Origin: a bacterium
Lineage (GTDB): Bacteria > Planctomycetota > B15-G4 > JADJEK01
Reading direction: 5' to 3'
Length of the DNA: 9,169 nt
Assembly: GCA_030428825.1 (NCBI GenBank)
Contig: JAUIEL010000244.1
Span: forward strand, 1-9,169
The notes beneath the pieces are model-generated. The model searched no databases. It saw only the letters and a list, made by a program, of their open reading frames with translations, and was not told where the DNA came from. Positions 6,649-9,169 of the stretch are shown piece after piece. How positions within the stretch are numbered: the first letter of the stretch is position 1; each line of letters begins with the position of its first letter. A program made the translations under genes and the position numbers.

Positions 6649-7707
6649 ATGCTCCGTCGCGTCGCCCTCTCGCTCCTCCTCGCCGCCGCGCCCTTTGCCT
6701 CGGTCGGCCGCGCCGCCCCGTCGGTGCTCGTCGACGTCGGCGCGTCGCCCGGTCCCTCGGTCTGGGTCGCCGGCGACGGCGCGCGGTTCGACGCGGACGG
6801 CGTCGTCCTCGAGGGCGGAGCGATCCGGTCGCCGCGGCCGGTCGGCGGCGACTGTGTCGTCCGCCTCCGCGGGACGTGGGGCGACGGCGCCCCGGCGCTC
6901 GTCGTCGACCTCGGGCAGGGGATCCGCGCGACGCTCGCGCCCGCGCCGGACGGCGGCCGGGTCGCGACGCTGGAGGGGCCGACGGGCACGCGCCGCGCGG
7001 GCGTCGGCGCGACTCCGGCGTTCGCGGTCGAGCTGAGGCAGCGCGGGCGGTGGTTCCAGCTGTTCGTCGACGGCGTCCCGGGGCCGGACGCCGAGGCGAC
7101 CGGTCCGCTCCCGGCCGGGGTGATCCGCGTGTCGATCGACGGCGGCGCGGCGACGCTCGACCGCGCGCGCGTCGAGCGCCTCGCGTGGCGGGACGAGGCC
7201 GAGGTCGTCGGCGCCGACGACGACCGGATCGCGGCGCTCGCGGCACGGCCGCTCGCCGACCCGGAGTTCCGCATCGCGGTCGCCGGCGAGCCGACGCCGA
7301 TCACCGTGCGGCACTGCGGCGCGCGCCGCGACGCCGAGGAGATCCCGCTCCTCGAGCAGGGGCTCGCGCTCGCGGGGATCCGGGCGTGGCTCTCGCCGCG
7401 GCTCCTCCAGGGCGCGGAGGGGGCCGAGCGCGTGGTCGAGGGAGAGACGCCGTTCGGTCCGTTCGAGGTGTCGGAGGAGCGGGTCGTCTTCGTCTGCGAC
7501 GCCCTGCTCGGTCTGACGGCGGAGTGGCCGTCGCTCACGCTGTGGGAGCTCGAGAAGGACCGCATCGTCGACCGGACGGTCCCCGGCGGTCCGATGGGGC
7601 GCGGGATCGAGTGCGTCGTGCCGCCCGGCGTGTCGCGGTTGAAGCTCGTGCTGGCGCGCCCGGGGCGACCGTCGGTCGAGCACGAGATCGTCCTGCACCG
7701 GAAGTGA
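6649..7707 (+). CDS. Secreted protein of unknown function, probable N-terminal beta-sandwich
   Basis: I do not recognise a named family. The 352 residues begin with a classical signal peptide: MLRRVALSLLLAAAPFASVG, with probable cleavage after Ala22. Residues about 25-178 alternate short hydrophobic strands with Gly/Asp turns (SVWVAGDGARFDADGVVLEG, VVRLRG, ALVVDLG, FAVELRQRGRWFQLFVDG). The RGRWFQLFVDG piece is typical of LamG/concanavalin-like or 3-keto-disaccharide-hydrolase-type sandwiches, where a ligand-binding face is read from strand-turn repeats. This is inference from pattern only. Residues about 200-352 form a second region with three cysteines (223, 283, 322) and no motif I know. 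The start at 6649 has only a GGA immediately before it, so initiation is weak, but the signal peptide fits well. It is followed 20 bp later by a probable lipoprotein gene on the same strand, so the two are probably co-transcribed and both act in the envelope. Confidence 0.75.
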   Translation: MLRRVALSLLLAAAPFASVGRAAPSVLVDVGASPGPSVWVAGDGARFDADGVVLEGGAIRSPRPVGGDCVVRLRGTWGDGAPALVVDLGQGIRATLAPAPDGGRVATLEGPTGTRRAGVGATPAFAVELRQRGRWFQLFVDGVPGPDAEATGPLPAGVIRVSIDGGAATLDRARVERLAWRDEAEVVGADDDRIAALAARPLADPEFRIAVAGEPTPITVRHCGARRDAEEIPLLEQGLALAGIRAWLSPRLLQGAEGAERVVEGETPFGPFEVSEERVVFVCDALLGLTAEWPSLTLWELEKDRIVDRTVPGGPMGRGIECVVPPGVSRLKLVLARPGRPSVEHEIVLHRK

Positions 7708-7714
7708 CCGGTTC

Positions 7715-7720
7715 GGAGGG
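7715..7720 (+). promoter_or_regulatory. Ribosome binding site of the lipoprotein gene
   Basis: GGAGGG lies seven nucleotides before the GTG at 7728, within the 20-bp gap after the preceding stop. It decides this GTG start in a frame that is open for hundreds of bases upstream. Confidence 0.7.
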
Positions 7721-7727
7721 AGCGCGC

Positions 7728-8972
7728 GTGAGATCGGGGAGGACGCGAACCGGAGCCCTCGTCGTCGGCGCGCTCGCCGGTGCGGGCTGTCTCGCGCCGA
7801 GCGGCCCGGACGCGGTGCGGATCGAGGCGCCGCGCCCGCCCTCGGCCGCCCCGGCGTCCGGCCCCGCGGCGACGGTCGAGACCGCCTCGGCGCCGTCCCC
7901 GGGCGTGCCCGCGGTCTCGGATCCGTCCCGATCCGCCCCCGCCGCCCCGACCCGCTCGCCGGTCGAGCGGCTCGAACGATCGCTCGCCGCCCCCGCCGCC
8001 GAGGGGCTCCGCGTCGACTCCGCGCCCGCGCGCGCGGTCCTCGCCGCGAGCGTCCGCGGGCCGCGGCCTCCCGCGCTCGATCGCGGGCTCGACGTCGTCG
8101 CGTACTGCACGGACGCCGATCGATCGGACGTCGAGGCGGCGTTCGACCGGGCGCTCTCCGGCGAGGGGGACGCGTACTTCACCTTCCACGCCGCGCGCGC
8201 CGACGCCGGGACGGACGAACGGGTCGCGCGCGTCGAGGAGGTCCTCGCGGCGCGCCGCGACGCGATCGAGAGCCGGGTCCGCCGCCTCCTGCCGGACGAC
8301 GGAGCGCCGGTGCCGCCGCTCGACGTCTGGTTCGTCCTCGGGATGCCGGAGCACCTGCCGATCGCCGTCGCCCCCGCGCCCGGCGACGACCGCGGCCGCG
8401 TGGTGGTGGTCGACGCGCGCTCGATCGGCGGCGAGGAGGCGGACGCCGCGGGCGAGCGGCTCTCCCGACGGCTCGCGCAGGAGCTGTACTACCTCCGGCA
8501 CGCGGCGATCGAGGCCGGCCGCCCGCGCCCGACCTCCGGACTGGCGCGTCTCCTCGGCGTCTCGATGAACGAGGGGACCGGGCGGTGGCTCGCGCTCGAC
8601 GACGCGCACCGTTTCGACGACCAGGGACGTCGCCGGCCGAGCGCCGACGTCGAGGCGCGCCGCGCGCTCGAGCGGTTCGAGACGAACCTGGAACGCCTCC
8701 TCGACCCGGCGCTCGACGACGCCGAGCGGGTGCACCTCGAGTGGACGCTCTACAACGCGGAGGAGGGCGAAGAGCCGTGGGGGACCTGGGCGACGGCGTT
8801 GATGCTCGACGCGGTCGACCGGTTCGAGGAGCCCGAGCGCCTCCGCGAGGTGATCGCCGGCGGCCCCGCCGCCCTGGTCGACGTCTACGCCCGAATCGGC
8901 GGCAGCCGCGCCACCGTCCCCCCGATCGCGCCGGAGACGCGCGAGAGGGTAGAGAGAATATTGAGCCCGTAA
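7728..8972 (+). CDS. Probable lipoprotein resembling a zinc peptidase with a degenerate HExxH motif
   Basis: The 414-residue product starts at a GTG with a strong ribosome site. Its N-terminus (MRSGRTRTGALVVGALAGAGC) looks like a lipoprotein signal with Cys21 as the lipidated residue, although -3 is Gly rather than the usual Leu. A Pro/Ala/Ser-rich linker (about 25-78) would hold the rest away from the membrane. The folded part (about 80-390) has a beta strand PLDVWFVLGM (197-206), then RVVVVDAR (224-231), then helix RRLAQELYYLRHA (247-259), then a MNEGTG segment (280-285), and near the end a helix pair with GPAALVDVYARIGG (379-392). This order resembles gluzincin-type peptidase families such as DUF2268 and DUF5700, where a strand precedes HExxH and an E-G motif follows. 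Here the motif is QELYY (251-255), so both histidine ligands are missing. It is likely a pseudo-peptidase, if the relationship is right. No other function is recognisable. Confidence 0.72.
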   Translation: MRSGRTRTGALVVGALAGAGCLAPSGPDAVRIEAPRPPSAAPASGPAATVETASAPSPGVPAVSDPSRSAPAAPTRSPVERLERSLAAPAAEGLRVDSAPARAVLAASVRGPRPPALDRGLDVVAYCTDADRSDVEAAFDRALSGEGDAYFTFHAARADAGTDERVARVEEVLAARRDAIESRVRRLLPDDGAPVPPLDVWFVLGMPEHLPIAVAPAPGDDRGRVVVVDARSIGGEEADAAGERLSRRLAQELYYLRHAAIEAGRPRPTSGLARLLGVSMNEGTGRWLALDDAHRFDDQGRRRPSADVEARRALERFETNLERLLDPALDDAERVHLEWTLYNAEEGEEPWGTWATALMLDAVDRFEEPERLREVIAGGPAALVDVYARIGGSRATVPPIAPETRERVERILSP

Positions 8973-9169
8973 CGCGTTCGGGGACGTCTGCGCGTTCGCC
9001 ACGGCGGCGGCCGGAGGAGGGACGAGCTCTCCGACCCGCTCACGTCCTCGCGCGATGCGTCGGTCGTGGTCTCCGCGAAGGGACGAGTCGCGCTGCGGGG
9101 TCGCTCTCGGAGCCTCGTCCCTCCTCCGGCCCCGCCTCGCCCGCTGCGGACTTCCTCACCCGATTCCGG
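8973..9169. other. Intergenic tail without a recognisable gene
   Basis: After the lipoprotein stop I see no coding region with a ribosome site and no tRNA. Most of the stretch is occupied by the long hairpin at 9009-9131. What follows at the right edge is unresolved because the window ends. Confidence 0.6.
9009..9131. repeat. Long imperfect hairpin with perfect 18-bp arms
   Basis: GGCCGGAGGAGGGACGAG (9009-9026) is the exact reverse complement of 9114-9131. Inside, more segments pair in register: 9029-9034 with 9107-9112 (CTCCGA/TCGGAG), 9035-9039 with 9095-9099 (CCCGC/GCGGG), and 9044-9052 with 9074-9084 (GTCCTCGCG with a two-base bulge on the other side). This leaves an apical loop of about 21 nt. 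About 38 pairs in a 123-nt element is far more than a simple terminator. The octamer GGGACGAG also recurs at 9080-9087. No T tract follows. Candidates are a structured non-coding RNA, a REP/MITE-like element with terminal inverted repeats, or a large mRNA 3' structure after the lipoprotein operon. Confidence 0.65.

Noticed and set aside
5710..7698. Upstream extension of the rhomboid reading frame to 7698
   Set aside because: Beyond 6555 the frame runs antisense through the secreted-protein gene and yields only Arg/Asp-rich sequence; the zinc ribbon begins at the ATG at 6555.
6636..9002. A 788-codon minus-strand open frame opposite the two right-hand genes
   Set aside because: No ribosome site or domain is visible, the composition is Arg/Pro/Ala-rich, and the opposite strand has a signal peptide, a lipoprotein signal and good ribosome spacing.
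9009..9131. Long hairpin as an integron attC site
   Set aside because: The size range fits, but the conserved RYYYAAC and GTTRRRY core sites are not at the ends and there is no integrase or cassette layout.
9130..9169. Minus-strand GAGGAAGTCCGC near the right edge, reminiscent of the conserved start of RNase P RNA
   Set aside because: The conserved GAGGAAAGTCCGG core lacks one A, and the expected downstream conserved blocks are not found; the match is short and probably chance.

Overview
This is a 9.2 kb window of very GC-rich bacterial DNA. It has dense genes with strongly G/C-ending codons, recognisable Shine-Dalgarno sites, one classical signal peptide and one probable lipoprotein. The organism is probably a diderm, high-GC environmental bacterium (planctomycete, myxobacterium, acidobacterium or similar). 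I cannot name the phylum from the sequence. I see no rRNA, tRNA, CRISPR array, transposase, phage gene or other sign of an accessory island. Seven protein genes are supported, one cut by the left edge.

Left part (1-1499): the N-terminal 97 residues of a phosphoketolase (xfp, minus strand, running off the left edge) stand back to back with a short, divergent acetate kinase (ackA, plus strand). The 101 bp between them should hold both promoters. Together they form the energy-yielding end of the phosphoketolase shunt: sugar phosphate is split to acetyl phosphate, which acetate kinase converts to acetate and ATP.

Middle (1438-6555, minus strand): three membrane-associated genes follow each other in one direction. 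They are an intramembrane rhomboid protease with an N-terminal zinc ribbon, a membrane-anchored Deg1/HtrA-type serine protease with one PDZ domain, and a Ca2+-type (P2A-like) P-type ATPase. Gaps of 134 and 169 bp separate them, so co-transcription is possible but not certain. They read as an envelope quality-control and ion-homeostasis group. The ATPase gene runs 62 bp into the 3' end of ackA, tail to tail.

Right part (6649-8972, plus strand): two genes that I cannot assign to a known function diverge from the rhomboid gene and are spaced 20 bp apart like an operon. The first encodes a secreted protein, probably with an N-terminal beta-sandwich. The second encodes a probable lipoprotein whose C-terminal half has the layout of a zinc peptidase, but the HExxH motif reads QELYY.

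The last 197 bp hold no gene. They hold a striking 123-bp imperfect hairpin with perfect 18-bp arms (9009-9131). The best candidates for something undescribed are this hairpin and the apparent pseudo-peptidase lipoprotein beside its secreted partner.
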